This document shows, in pieces, positions 1 through 12,078 of a DNA stretch of 64,000 nt. The position numbers and the translations under genes were made by a program. The notes below the pieces were generated by a model. That model ran no database searches. It had not been told where the DNA came from and saw only the letters and a list, made by a program, of their open reading frames with translations. Numbering within the stretch: position 1 is the stretch's first letter; each line of letters starts with the position of its first letter. The DNA lies in NCBI GenBank assembly GCA_030770545.1, contig CM061100.1, forward strand, positions 12,826,501 through 12,890,500. The letters run 5' to 3'. Source of the stretch: Macropodus opercularis. Lineage: Eukaryota; Chordata; Actinopteri; Anabantiformes; Osphronemidae.

Positions 1-1212
1 CTCTCTGGAAAAAGAACATTTTTCACAGTAATCAATGCGTAAGTCCAGTAAATCCTCTTCCACAACCCGTGCAGCTGCATTTATTTCATCCATACTTGTC
101 GCCAGTTTTGAGGCCACTTATCCATTGCTACTTTTCATTGATTTATTTTTCAGATTGCTCACTCTGGCACACTATGCTATTATGCCTTGTGTCTATCAGC
201 AATTGATTAGCTCCTGGTGGGAAAACAGCCAGTAACGAGCTCCGCACCAGCCTTTTTCAGCAGTATTCCATAACGTAGCTATTTTGTGGAGACATCGATC
301 TGTCTTTGCCTTTTACTACAGTCGGAGATATATTTGCATGGATATTGCATATTCTATATGGGTTATGGTACTCTATGGTCCTCTGCCTTATTAGTATGTG
401 AAATGTCAGTTAATGTGCTTTTAAATAGATCAACAGAGTGATTTCAATGATTCTTTTGGCTGTTTCCCACCCAATAAAAGCATCATCATGTGATTTGATG
501 TGAAAACATTCCAGTAATTTCACATCTTTAATAAGATTAGAACAATTGTAGATGCTTATCGAACAAACTGCTAAATGATGAAATGATTGTACTCTGGTCT
601 GGATCAGTTCAATAATAATAATAAAAAAAGAAAGTTAAACTAATGAGACAGACTGATAAATAATAAAATGGTGAAAAACCTAAATCTACATATTTACACA
701 GTAATCTTTGCTCTAATAAGTCATTCTGGGTTATACGCTGAACCTGTTCCTACTGTCATAGGAACCCTGTGGGTAGGGTTCCTATACATTTAACACAATC
801 CAGTGCAGGATGAATGTGTCTACATCAAAGGCTAAAAACCTCATGAACATTATGACTGGCTTTCTTGTTCTGTTTTGAATAAGCACCTAATGAACTAGCA
901 GCTAATCTGCATCAGCTGCAATTTCTGTTGCAGCACTTTACCATGTGGACATGAACATTTTGGGTGCGGTATCGTAATTTATGAGAGGCTTCAGACAGTA
1001 TTTGGACTGGATCTGCTCATGGCGGCGCTGTTTATGTGCTCCGTTGTGATTATGTGATTCCGAACACGTTTTGAATTCACTCATACCTCTGTCATCCTAT
1101 TTAAAAATACTTTGGACCGGCTGGGTTATGGGATGGCGACAGCAGCTTCTAGCATTCGTGGTATTATACCTTCTGCTGTGAGGCATGACTATTTTTAGTT
1201 TGTGTTTTACAG
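1..1212 (+). other. npr2: npr2 intron, left part
   Basis: This stretch lies upstream of the first recognisable receptor guanylate cyclase exon and is read as intron. I looked for the preceding cyclase exon, which should encode the segment ending just before Gly-Pro-Val-Cys, and did not see it, so the intron probably begins left of the window. The short open frames here have no family features. Confidence 0.6.
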
Positions 1213-3176
1213 GTCCAGTCTGTGCTGGTGTGGTGGGTTTGAAAATGCCCAGATACTGTTTGTTTGGAGACACTGTCAACACAGCGTCTCGTATGGAGTC
1301 TACTGGAGAGGGTGAGTGTGAGGTGCTTTTTGGATTTATGGTACATGCAATATTTCAGAACATATTACATCAATGTGGATTTACAGGAGAGACAACCAAG
1401 TCAAGCACAGCTGTGTATTCATTGTATATCTGTATGTATATACAGCGATAGATACATAGACATAACATAAGGATTTTTAGGGCTGGTACAGAGAAGATAA
1501 GATCACAAAAACATTTTCTATTTATTAAAACCTAAATAGATAGAAGTAAAAATGGGCAATGTGTTTAAGACCCATTGGTTCCAACTCAGCATCAGTTTAA
1601 CTAGTTTAAGTCTATACAGTAACAAACATGAGTGACTTCATGGCTGTGTGCTGCAGTTCTCAGCAAACAGTCCTGAAAGAAAATGAAACATATCTCATCT
1701 GTGAATTAATCATTTGTTGTTGCTCCAGTGATTATTTGGGGCAACAGGATGTTGGACTTTATGTCTGACTGAATCAAGATAAACTACAATGTGTGTTCAT
1801 TAGAAGAAAGTCCCGCTGTTACACCCAGTAACAATGAGACGCTCATATTTGTTTTTATTAAAATATACATAAACACATATTTCTAGATGTATCCTTTGTT
1901 TTGTTTGGGATAATTTTTGTTCTATAAAAATGACTGATTGGAGATTCTGTATAGCGTGTAATGATTAATTGTAGAGTACTGTTACTAATTGTAAACACAG
2001 AGAATGCAGTTACGTTACGGAGGTAACAGATAATGAGGATGATAGATAACCTCTGCTTTTCTGGCATTCTGAAGCTGTCTGGTAATTCCTTCGTAAAAAT
2101 TGGATTTCCCTGCTAAAAATAAGAAATACTGGCCTTCTTACTTAATACTTCCTGTGCTGATGAATCTGGCTACCTGGCAGTGTCAGGGACTAGTATTATG
2201 AAACTGTGGTTGGATATTTTGCGAGCAGCTCATCGTCTGTATTGATTAACTACGGGGTTGCTTCCTGTATTGTGTCTCCACTGGTTAATAATTAATTGCA
2301 CTTACAGATGAGGGCCCTTAGACAGCGATAAACTGTGCAGCAGCCTAAAGCTTCACAAGCAGGAATCACGTCTGACATCTCTGCGTTTGTGACCATTAAT
2401 TGGACCAAGCAATACAGATTGTCATCACTGTTAGCATTTTAGCTGCTGATGTCTGAAAGGGCTGAGTGCTTAATTTACTGTGTGTCCTGAGCCCTGATGG
2501 ATTTTATTTCATACATTGTTACAGTGGTCAAGTGTCATCCACAGTGTGGCAATATTGTTTATTATAATCGTTGGGTATCTTGTTGTGTTTTGCAGCCTTG
2601 AAAATTCATGTATCCTCGGCCACGAAGGATGTGCTGGATGAGTTTGGTTACTTTGATCTCCAGTTACGAGGAGACGTAGAAATGAAGGTAAGAACAGTGA
2701 CTGATTAAATACAAAAAAATATTTGTATGGGTAAAATACAACATAAATGTTGCTTTTCTTTTTCTTAACATACAGTACATATGCTCAGCCTATTAAATAT
2801 AATAATGTAAACAAAATTAGCAAACGCTTGTTGATTTTCACTTAACTCAGTCACCCAGTGGATTGTTTCAATGTTTGAATAATAAAAATCATCTTTTGGA
2901 AAAGTATTTTCTTTGATAACAGGACCATGTTTTGAATGTATATATGACATTTTGACGTTAATTAAATTGGCTGTGCATAAGTGTGGATGTACAAGCGGTA
3001 CGACAGTGACTGTCAGGGTCATCCTTGAATGAGAGACAGCTTAATAGAATATATCTCATTACCCCACTTTTTCATCTGTATTGATGATCCCTTTAATTTC
3101 TGTGCTTTTCCAGGGCAAAGGCAAAATGAGAACATACTGGCTTCTCGGGGAGAAGACTGACGTGTATGTTATTTGA
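1213..3176 (+). CDS. npr2: Natriuretic peptide receptor guanylate cyclase, 3' end (NPR2-like)
   Basis: This is the C-terminal end of a membrane guanylate cyclase that makes cGMP from GTP after C-type natriuretic peptide binds. Coding exons are 1213-1311, 2596-2687 and 3114-3176, with a TGA at 3174-3176; the rest lies left of the window. The first exon encodes the class III cyclase core with GPVCAGVVGLKMPRYCLFGD and the NTASRMES motif. The next encodes the end of the cyclase domain, including LRGDVEMKGKGK, and the last gives MRTYWLLGE plus a short tail. The LKIHVSS and KGKGKMRTYW wording fits NPR-B (NPR2) better than NPR-A, from memory of the human sequences. The tail-to-tail spag8 neighbour also supports npr2. 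Retinal cyclases differ here. The tail ends in Val-Tyr-Val-Ile, unlike the mammalian end. Intron sizes are about 1.3 kb and 0.4 kb, with no obvious exons inside. Confidence 0.88.
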
Positions 3177-6100
3177 GAGGCCTGCTGATAATGTGGCAGC
3201 AGCAGCAGCCGTGGAGATGACAGCTAGAGCTGCGATGGCCGAGCCACTATTTTATTTGTTCTAGAATAAGTCCTTAATGGTGATTTCCGTGCAGAGGAAA
3301 AGTAAACAACACCATATGACGTAAACCATAAAATCCCAGGTATATTTATTACCTGCATACTGTAACTGCAAAAAATAAAAATGTAAAATTTGCTTTTGTA
3401 TGAAGAATCTTTCTGTCCTGTGAGAACTTTTCACTGACAGATTCTTATTTTTTGTGCTCTCTATATCTAGATTTGTATAATGTGTTTGAAAGTAAATGAT
3501 GTAATAATATTTCCTTGAAATGTCCATCAGAGTTTGGAGGCACAATGTTACAACTGATCACTGCAGGGGTACATAAACCATGTTACACAGTACAAAGTAA
3601 TATGTATATATGTATATCCAAGATACTGTAAGATATTTTGTTCAATAAACTGAGTAAAACACTCTTTTTTCCATTTCTAGAACAGGCAGTATTTTATATG
3701 TTTTTAGTCCTTTTTGCTTTGATATGAACTTTAATTTCACCACCACGCTGGTCATGTGCACTTTCTAAATGTATCTGGGCCATGTCCTCCTGACAATACT
3801 TGCCCAAATGTTTTCATCTGAGTTTAACCCAGAAAGAATTAATAAATGACCTTGCGCTGCCCCACATGAAATACTGCCACAGTAGACTTGCACATTTAAA
3901 AGGCAGAAAGTGTTGCAGAGCTAATGCAGAAGTTTCGCAGCCAGTCCACCCTGGAGTGACACGGGTTGAGAAGAAGTCGATGGCAGGCTATTTCTGTTTC
4001 AGCAGCAGGCAGTGATTCTCTGCTGGCACTCACTCGCTCATTTTATTTATATTATTATATTATTTTTAAAATTAAGCTCTGTGCTTTCTTATTGCATAAT
4101 CTGACTTTTACTTCCATTTTAACATATATATGAGTCCTGTTGCTTTGCGTTTCATGTTTAACTGACACTGCATTAATATTGACAGTATAACAAATGTGTG
4201 TTATACACACAGCACATGCAGCTTAATTAGCCGCAAGCAGTTTTCGACAGATAAGGGAAGAAATGAAAAAAGCAAATCAGTAGCAGGCAGCTGTGTTTGT
4301 TGAAATGACATCACCGCTCATTAGATGTTATTATTGGTTGTGCAACAGGGACATGGGCACTTTGTGTGTGTTTGTGCGTCTCCATCTCTGCAGGACAACA
4401 CCTTCCCCTCCTGCTCGGCTGTAATTACCGCCCACTTTCTCACACAGCGACACACTGTTAGAGCCACAGTGGGCCGAGTGGAGGTCTCTGCCGAGCCCCA
4501 CGCTGACCCGCTAAGTCCTCTCAGCTGACCAGCCTGTCTGTCATCCTGGTGTCTGTTATTTTCTGCCTTTTCACGTAGCACAGACTCTGTAAAAAGGCTC
4601 AGCTGGAACAAAGTGCATATGTCAAACGCTGCTGACATATCTTTAACCGTTTGATGATTTCATGTCTTGACAGCTTATTTGCATACAAGTGATGAACATT
4701 AACAGGGCAGTTCTGTGATAGAAGTCAATGACAGCGACGGTACTTAGTCAGGGCTAATTTGCATATACTTAGTGTTGAGTTATTCATTGCTGTATTTTAT
4801 GTTTTTTATTATTTAGGAGCATTTCAAAGGCCGGATCTCACTGTAAAGTTAATGCTCCCAGCTTGTGTCTCACACAAGTCAAATAGCCAAGAAATACTGA
4901 AATATGGTCGCTTAAAATTGTTCTGAAGGTGTTTTTTAACAACAGACTCCAAGACTATCCACCAAGCACAAAAGTCAAGAGCACTTGAAGCAAATCATAT
5001 ACAGTAGTAAGACAAGAGAAAATGCATTTCTGTTAAAACTTATAGACAAGCTTATAAACTATATTTGTGATTGTTTGCATTAGTTTACCATTTCTCTGTT
5101 TGTGGCTTTAATATAACTATGATTTTTTTAATAGTGTATTACTTTGACTCAAGGTTCCCTTGCAAAGGAGATTTATGTACTTTATTGATCCAGTAGGGGG
5201 AAATTAGTCTCTACTATTTAACCCATCCCCCTGAGCGGAGCAGAGAGCAGCCATGGGGGACCTGGTGGGTGCTGGCAGTGTGTTCACCCTATTGTACGAC
5301 CACCTCACCTCGTATTTTGTCTGTATTTGTTTATTTTCCTTTACCTGTTTACCTTTACCTTTTAATTATTTTATATCCTCAAATGTTCCTTCCACTTGTC
5401 CATAACCCACTATCACCCTTAGTTACTTACCAACATCAGTTCCCACCCATCTAATAAAACAGAAACGCAGACTTCAAATCCTTATTGTTGTCCTGTCCTG
5501 TTGTACTCGTTGCCCTTTAAGGCCTCCTTTACACTGGATCACAGTTTCTTAAGATTAAAGATATTATTTTGACCAGTAAACAGGTAACTGTTGGTATTTA
5601 AATACTGCACTTCTATTACTGCCTCTAGGGTTTGAAACAGGAAAATACAAATCATCTGAACAATATGACACAACACCTTCAGGGCAATTTTACAACAGAG
5701 CGATAATAAAAAAGACAAAATAAAATAGCTGTAACTCATTTTATTTGCAATGCTAAGTACAAATGAGGTCTTATGTTTCACAGGCAAATTGGTTTTCCTG
5801 TATCCTGACATAATGAAATGTTTGAGGAGAAAAGCTGCATAAATATAAGCTAAAATTACTTGTCACCATAGCTACAGCCTACTAATCCTTGCTGAGAGCT
5901 CAGAAAGGAGCCGCGGTGCATGGAATTGTCCTCTGATTGACAGAACACACATGTGATACTGTAGCATAGACTGATTATTTACAGTCTATTGTATCACATC
6001 GGCCCGCGACTACACATCTAAGTACTATGTGTTATTTTCTGAGTCATTATAAAACTGGGTGTCTTATTATTCTGTTCAAGGAAAAAAAAGCAAGATATTT

Positions 6101-6871
6101 TCACGGTGTAGGAGTAAAGTGCAGCTTTTTGTTGCTCAGCAGCTTTCGATTACAATAATTAGAGGTTGTAAAAGGCAACAAAGAAATTATAGAACAACAT
6201 GAATGTAGCTGGTAAACAAACCAATATATAAAAAGTACAGACAACAGGTACACAAAGATCTACATTTGCTATTAATCTGCACTTACACTTTTTAACAGAC
6301 ATTCTGTGAAATTGAAAATAAAACACGTCATTTATTTTATAAATGTAAATCTTGCCAATATATAGTCTAAACTATATATTGTTATGCAGGATTGTCCTTG
6401 GTGTCACTCATAGCAAAGGTGAAACCCAGAAAGTCTAATTTAAAGCATTATTCAAATTGCATTTCCATCCATATGCCAAATATGTAACCTATCTCATTTC
6501 CCTTTACGCTGGTCATTTTAGTAGCAAACTAGTTAAATCAGTATTTTAGTCACTCAACCCGAGTGTTTTAATATTGCCATGTTTCAAACCCAAATGTCAG
6601 TGTATTGCTGTCTGATATTATCTATTGTTTTTTCAGGCAGTGTGATACTTTCACATCTTTATATCATCTTTATTATTTGCATATATTTGCATAGATAGCC
6701 CAGTCATCCCAGTTTCTTCTATTAATTCCATTCCTCTATATTAAAATGCTTTCTTTGTTTTCTGGTTTAACAATGAGAATCAGCGGGTGTCACTGTGGTT
6801 AAAAATACAAGACAAGAAGGTTAAAACTTTAGCGTTAACCAGTGATGAAATTATGCTGTATTTTGACTTTT
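3177..6871. other. npr2 3' UTR and npr2-spag8 intergenic region
   Basis: The npr2 3' untranslated region probably ends near an AATAAA at 3644-3649. The remainder, between two convergent genes, is AT-rich, and I see no coding exon in it. It includes a LINE-tail-like repeat near 5176-5275. A TTTATT at 6669-6674 (AATAAA on the minus strand) could be the spag8 poly(A) signal, about 200 bases after its stop. Confidence 0.5.
5176..5275 (+). repeat. LINE 3'-tail-like dispersed repeat fragment
   Basis: The phrase 'tactttattgatccagtagg' followed by 'ggaaatta', then 'acccatccccctgagcggag' and 'cagccatggg', resembles a repeat that is very common in teleost genomes, where it reads roughly 'tttattgatccc...ggggaaattg'. 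I assign it to a LINE-type tail from memory; the exact family is not established. It is a short, diverged fragment. Confidence 0.45.
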
Positions 6872-9140
6872 TTAGTTGTCAGGTGGGAACTCAGCTTCAT
6901 CCAGCCTCTCACTATTTGGTTTGCTGAACCCGGCAGACTTCCTGAATGGCGCTTTAAGGGTCTGTATGGCAGTCACACCCTGTGACACAAAACAACACAT
7001 GAATAATATTAACCTCCACTTTGTGAATGTTCAGTACATGCCAAAAGAATTTACATGGAAACTGGGGCAAACAAATCCAATCATCTTCCGTTTGACCTTG
7101 GTGAACAAATGCAAGTCTTCTGAGAGCAGCTACTGCTGCTGTTGCTTTCCCTTCGGATGCCATTAGCAACTGTTTTTAAACAATAGCAAACATGCTCAGA
7201 AACTGAATGTAGTAGGAAAGAAGCAAATCCCATCAGAAAGGAAATTACTCTGATTAATTACATTTATCCCATTCCATCAAGTTTGATTCAAATAGTACAG
7301 TAAATCAACACGCTAGTAAAAATCTGGCATTGTTTGGAAAGTAGAACAATCTGACATACAAACCTGTATCCGTTGGTAGTTTTCACTCCAAAATGTCACT
7401 GCCTGGTCACTTTTATAATCATGAACCTGGAAATGAGGCAATACCAACACATCGTCAAATGAATCAAACTGTACTATAGTTCTTAATTTTCAAAGCGTTG
7501 TTATGGAGTATTTTACTTAGCTATGAGACTAAAATGTAAAGTAAGGACAATCTAACTTACTAATTAGGTGGATTCACTGATTCCTTTTTTGAATTAGATG
7601 ATTACTTAACCTATACTATACATACTTGTGTTGTTTTGGGGGTGACAGGCACAAATCCCCTGGCACAGAAATCCTTCTGGGTTGTAGAACAGAACTCAGT
7701 TTTGGGAGTCGGTGGATTCTGCTCCGCATACATTTGGTCACTGTGGAAACAGAGAGATATTACTGGCTTCATCAAGCACCTATGGGGGGAAAGCTAACAC
7801 TTTTTACACAACACTTCTAACTAAATGTCAGAGAAAATGTGACTGCAGCAAATTAGGTTAATGAATGAAGCATCCACGTTAGAATTCCGGAATTTTCCTG
7901 TTCCCATTCTACTGATAAACAGACAAGGAATGACTTAAGTGAACTAGCAAATATCCACATTAAGGACGAAACCAACAGTTCTAATCTCACTCCTGCATGA
8001 GCTGAGGATGGCCTTTAAGACCAATTATACTGTAACGGTCACAAAGTAAGTATTCCACAATGCGTCACAAGAGACCCCACCCTCTGCAAATATCCCATCT
8101 GCATAATGTTTAGGATTCCTTTATTCAAAATGGGACTGTGCCATAACAACTAATCAAACAGGACAAGCTCTCTGGCGTATTTACTGGACAGCCGCATGGT
8201 ATGAAACAAGCAGCTTTGGTGTGATCTGTACTTCTTGTACCTTTCTTTTGCTTTAATTTTGTACATGGAGTGATACTGTCTACTGCTGGACAAACCGCTT
8301 TCATTGAAGACATGATGCTTTGTGATATTTATGAGCTGATAACTTGTGCAGGATGTTAATAACCACATCTGTGGAAACGGGCTCTATAAACCACACTAGG
8401 ATGCCTTGGCTCCGTGCAAAATAACATCATAAAATCAGATTTCAAAGGTACTACAGCTAAGATTAGACAAACAAACACAAGAATGTAAATACTATACTGT
8501 GACATGTTCTCAGTATAGTATTTTTAGTATGAAAAAGACTTGTTGTGCAGTTAATTTACCTTATCATCTGAGCAATATGTTTTTTCAAAAGCTCTCCTCT
8601 GATTCCTAGATCATGGGAATATAAAAGTAGAGATAAGTAGAAACTTGCACACAGGGGGAATTTACCTGATTGACCTCACTAGTTGGTGAGTGATACATAC
8701 CCTGAAGCCTCACCCCTGGGCCCTTTGGAGGGACGTACGCTGCTTTAACTGTGGTCACAGCCTCCATTTTACCATCCTGGTCCATTGTCAGAAGTCCACT
8801 GTGTCCTCGTTTCAGGGTTTGCATCCTCATCTTCTCGCTGTCAGCTGCAGCAGCTTGCTGGACAAATGGACATTCAGGCTTCAGAATAGAATATGTGTCG
8901 TAGAGTCTAAAGCGACAAGCAACAGGTGTTATATTTAGCAGAGCCTGTGCTTCTGGGACGGTCACAAGCTAAAGGACTTTAAAAGTGACGTCAGGCCTTC
9001 ATTGTGTGTTGCGGTAGTTAGCAGTGTTAGCTACTACTGACGTGTTAGCGTTAGCTTCTGTAGCTCACCTCAGCCATCCCGTTGTTGTGTAGTAGACTTT
9101 TGCTTATTTTATCATCCCGAGTTTCTGCGATTTCCGCCAT
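6872..9140 (-). CDS. spag8: Sperm-associated antigen 8
   Basis: SPAG8 is a testis and cilium protein, described as a microtubule inner protein of motile axonemes. Six minus-strand exons join in frame: 9069-9140, 8666-8968, 8241-8368, 7626-7740, 7364-7426 and 6872-6979. They give 262 residues with TAA at 6872-6874. The protein opens MAEIAETRDD. Exon 2 carries TPVACRFRLYDTYSI. Exon 4 carries the TQKDFCARGFVPVTP block, exon 5 HDYKSDQAVTFW, and the last exon TLKAPFRKSAGFS, matching the TLDTPFRKNCSF segment I remember from mammalian SPAG8. Exon 3 ends in phase 2, which is exactly what exon 4 needs, so its inclusion is well supported. Position and orientation beside npr2 match mammals. Without exon 3 the next exon would begin with TGA. 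Confidence 0.85.
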
Positions 9141-9290
9141 TGTGACAAAATGAATAAAATGACACAGTAACTTCCCAACAATCTAACAAACTAAAGGTGA
9201 ATGATCAGACGAGGATCGCCTCACTGTACTTAACGCGAAATTCACATCATACCTACTAAATCGTGACAACGGGGCTCGGTTGACGGAAGT

Positions 9291-9304
9291 GTCGCCATGG
9301 CAAC
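9291..9304 (-). promoter_or_regulatory. RFX X-box upstream of spag8
   Basis: GTCGCCATGGCAAC fits the RFX consensus GTNRCC-N(0-3)-RGYAAC at every defined position, with a two-base spacer. It lies about 150 bases upstream of the spag8 start codon, the usual distance for ciliary gene promoters. RFX2/3 and Foxj1 drive motile cilium genes, so this suits SPAG8's role. The motif is nearly palindromic, so strand is nominal. Confidence 0.6.
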
Positions 9305-10506
9305 GTTTCCCCCCCACACGGAAGACTAGAAAAAAGTACGGAACCGCTAAACACATAGACCCGCTTCTTTTATGTAAGTTACAATTGTGGGAACAACAAA
9401 TTAGTTTTGTATATATGTATGTTATTGTCATGCGTAGAAACTTATCGTGAAACTATTCACATTAGTATCAAACTATATGATTCTTTCAAAGAAACATCCT
9501 GGTAGATATGAAGAAATACAGAAAATATAATTACAGGTTCCCAGCTTACTGTTTACCACTTACAGTTACTTCTACTGTATGTCAGTGACTGGCATGCAAA
9601 TCAAACTGTATCAGTCTTTACATTACTGTTTGTGTTGCTAGTGTTATTATTATATTCATATGTAATATGAAATCTCGAGAACAAAATTAGCACATTGTCA
9701 ATCTTTACAGATTTTCGAGTTATTTTTAACGCTTCTGACAATCCTTCTGAGCACAAGAGGTGATTCCAAGGTTATGTATTGTGCCCATATTCTCTGTGAC
9801 TACCTGTTACCAAATTACCTTGTCACGATAATGTTTAGATACAACGTATTTGATTTAGTATTTTTTATTTCAAATGACAGTTTTTTATTTGGTTGGCATT
9901 CTGTGGCATTAGCATGTACTATGTTTACCTTCACCTACAGTCGACCTAAAAGAAAACCTGTCCACTCATTTACGTTGAGTATGTTGTAGAGTTTTCTTGT
10001 CATATGGTGAAGGTGAATGCAATTTTGCTGCCAAATCAGAAAGAACATCTCTGTCAAGGGAAGACAAATCTCTTACTGAGAATTTATTTACTTGTGCAGT
10101 AACCTTGTTGAATCAATTGCTCATCGAGAATCCTAAACCATTTATTCTTATCAGTGCAGACCCTGCTAAATTTAACACCCGTTGCTAGTTACAGTGAATA
10201 TGAGACAAAAACAAACCGCAGAGTCTGTTGCTGAGAAACAGCAGAGGAGTTTTGCTGTCAGACTGCCAGAGTGTCTGGAATAGTCTACCACCTCAGCACG
10301 AAGCCCAGTCAGAAATCGAATCAATGTTTTATGGACACTGCACTGTCAAACTGTGTCTCGTCATTCCATGCAAACTAATACTGCAGGTTTCCACCCATGA
10401 TTTTATAGTGATGTGCAGTTATGTCGGCAGTGAAGCCCACTTGTGCTGCAGTGGAGTGAGGTAATCCAAAGAAAAGCCTATAAACTATTTTGGAAGAAGA
10501 ATATGA

Positions 10507-10514
<8 letters not shown>

Positions 10515-10539
<25 letters not shown>
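10515..10539. repeat. (CA)n microsatellite
   Basis: About 12 uninterrupted AC dinucleotides, flanked by a short AT-dinucleotide run on the left. Confidence 0.95.
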
Positions 10540-10693
10540 TACTGTATATGTGTTCTCACAGGGAATATTAAAAGAAAAGAGGGAAGGAAAGATGTTTCAC
10601 ATTCCTCCTCTACATGCCACCACAGTATAGACACACAAAGCTTACTGTACTGTCTTCCATTACACTATACAATCTGCTGGTAAGAAAGAATAT

Positions 10694-10942
10694 TGTAGCA
10701 GCCTGGGGCATTGTGGGTGCAGCCGCTGTCCCACCGTTCGTGGTTTAAATAGTTGTGTGTTAGTTGTGTTCAGATGTGGTAGTTTTTGGTTTAATTACTG
10801 TGTGTTATGATGTGTGTGTAAATAAGGAGTATTTTCAGCGGCACTGTGAGGGTTAGTACTGTAAGTACTGGGTGCGGGAGAGACGCTCGTGGCCACATAG
10901 CTACGGTAGGATAGTGTCGACTCTAACCTACAGGTTATTACA
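10694..10942. mobile_element. Candidate solo LTR
   Basis: The 249-base segment starts TGTAGCAGCC and ends GGTTATTACA, giving TGTA/TACA termini. It is flanked on both sides by ATAT, consistent with a 4-base target-site duplication. No internal retroelement coding sequence is attached, so it would be a solo LTR left after recombination. A 4-base AT-rich match can arise by chance, so this call rests mainly on the combination of ends and duplication. The family is not recognised. Confidence 0.4.
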
Positions 10943-11719
10943 ATATCATCGCATCAAAGAATAACCACCACAATCATCACCATGGGATTCATCATGTAGA
11001 CCATGGATTACTATGACTTAATATACTTTGAGAGTCTCTTTAAGATTTTCCTTAGCAGTAGAATAAAAGGTGACCGAGATTTTGGGGGACATACAATAAC
11101 ATTTGAGGGAAACTGATATCAGCAGATAAGATATAAAAACACTTACATAAAACACATTAACATATATGATGTGTGGAGAACTATTGTATATAAAATATAT
11201 AACATTATATATTTATATGAATAGAAAAAACATGAAAGAAAAAAGTAAAAACAATCCTTCTTCAAGATTCCTTCTCTTTACAAAAGTATATAAACATTAG
11301 AGCATTTCCAGAAATATCTGGATCTAAGAGCAACATTCCATTGCTATGTGGCTCATGAGTGGATTCCGAGTCTTCTTCATTACACAGTATCATCCTTCTA
11401 TGGAAAAGCTGTCTCTGTCTCCTGACCAACACACGGCGCTGATGTTTCTATTTTTGTATGGCTTTGTAATTACATGTTGACTGGCCAATCTCCATGACTA
11501 CCACCATCTCTGCAGATACACTGATGAGTTATGAATGTGTTTAAGGCTGTTTTTTTCCTATTGAAAACCCTGTAATTCATGTCTGGCAACTGAAATAGGT
11601 CTCTACTTTGGAGACATCACATTGTGTGGGATTCTTTGTGTTTTCAAATTACATTGCTCCAGATCTAGCGTCAGTTTTTTCCTCTGTACTTTCATCTTCT
11701 CTTTTAGTTACATCCTGGG

Positions 11720-12078
11720 CCCCACGTTCAAATAACAGCCTCTGCTAAGTGTCAAATAACTGACAGCGGTGCGTGGCCTGCATGTTAGAACTCCCCCCGT
11801 TGTGTTTCGTGTTGGGTTGTGTGAAATCAATGTCATCTTCAGAGGAAGACAGGGCAGTTATTAAGGTCAAAGGTTCACATACATTTTCCGCCTTGCACTG
11901 ACAATATTTACATGTTATGTTCAATAAAAACATGAAAACATATAATGTTTGTGTACTAGTTTAAGCAGACTGTGGTCTTTTTATTGTTGTGATTTTGATG
12001 AACATCAGAACACATTTTATGAGCCGTTTATTCAGAAATCCATATAATCCCAAAGGGTTACTTTTTCTTGCAACTGTA
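11720..12078. mobile_element. Tc1/mariner remnant with one long terminal repeat
   Basis: Bases 11880-12078 match, in the same orientation, the right terminal inverted repeat of the element at 51225-51965: shared blocks include 'atatttacatgttatgttca', 'catgaaaacatataatgttt' and 'taagcagactgtg'. The end reads GCAACTGTA, the inverse of the typical TACAGTTGC terminus. The left part, back to about 11720, holds diverged internal sequence such as 'cagttattaaggtcaaagg'. The opposite terminus is missing, so this is a truncated, inactive copy. Confidence 0.7.

Noticed and set aside
4321..4638. 105-codon minus-strand frame downstream of npr2
   Set aside because: Low-information sequence with no recognisable family and an equally open frame opposite.
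10220..10340. Possible LINE reverse-transcriptase tail (VWNSLPPQ-like phrase)
   Set aside because: Only one short phrase resembles the family and neighbouring frames do not extend it; too little to call.
10228..10464. 78-codon plus-strand open frame
   Set aside because: No splice partner, domain or promoter; length expected by chance.
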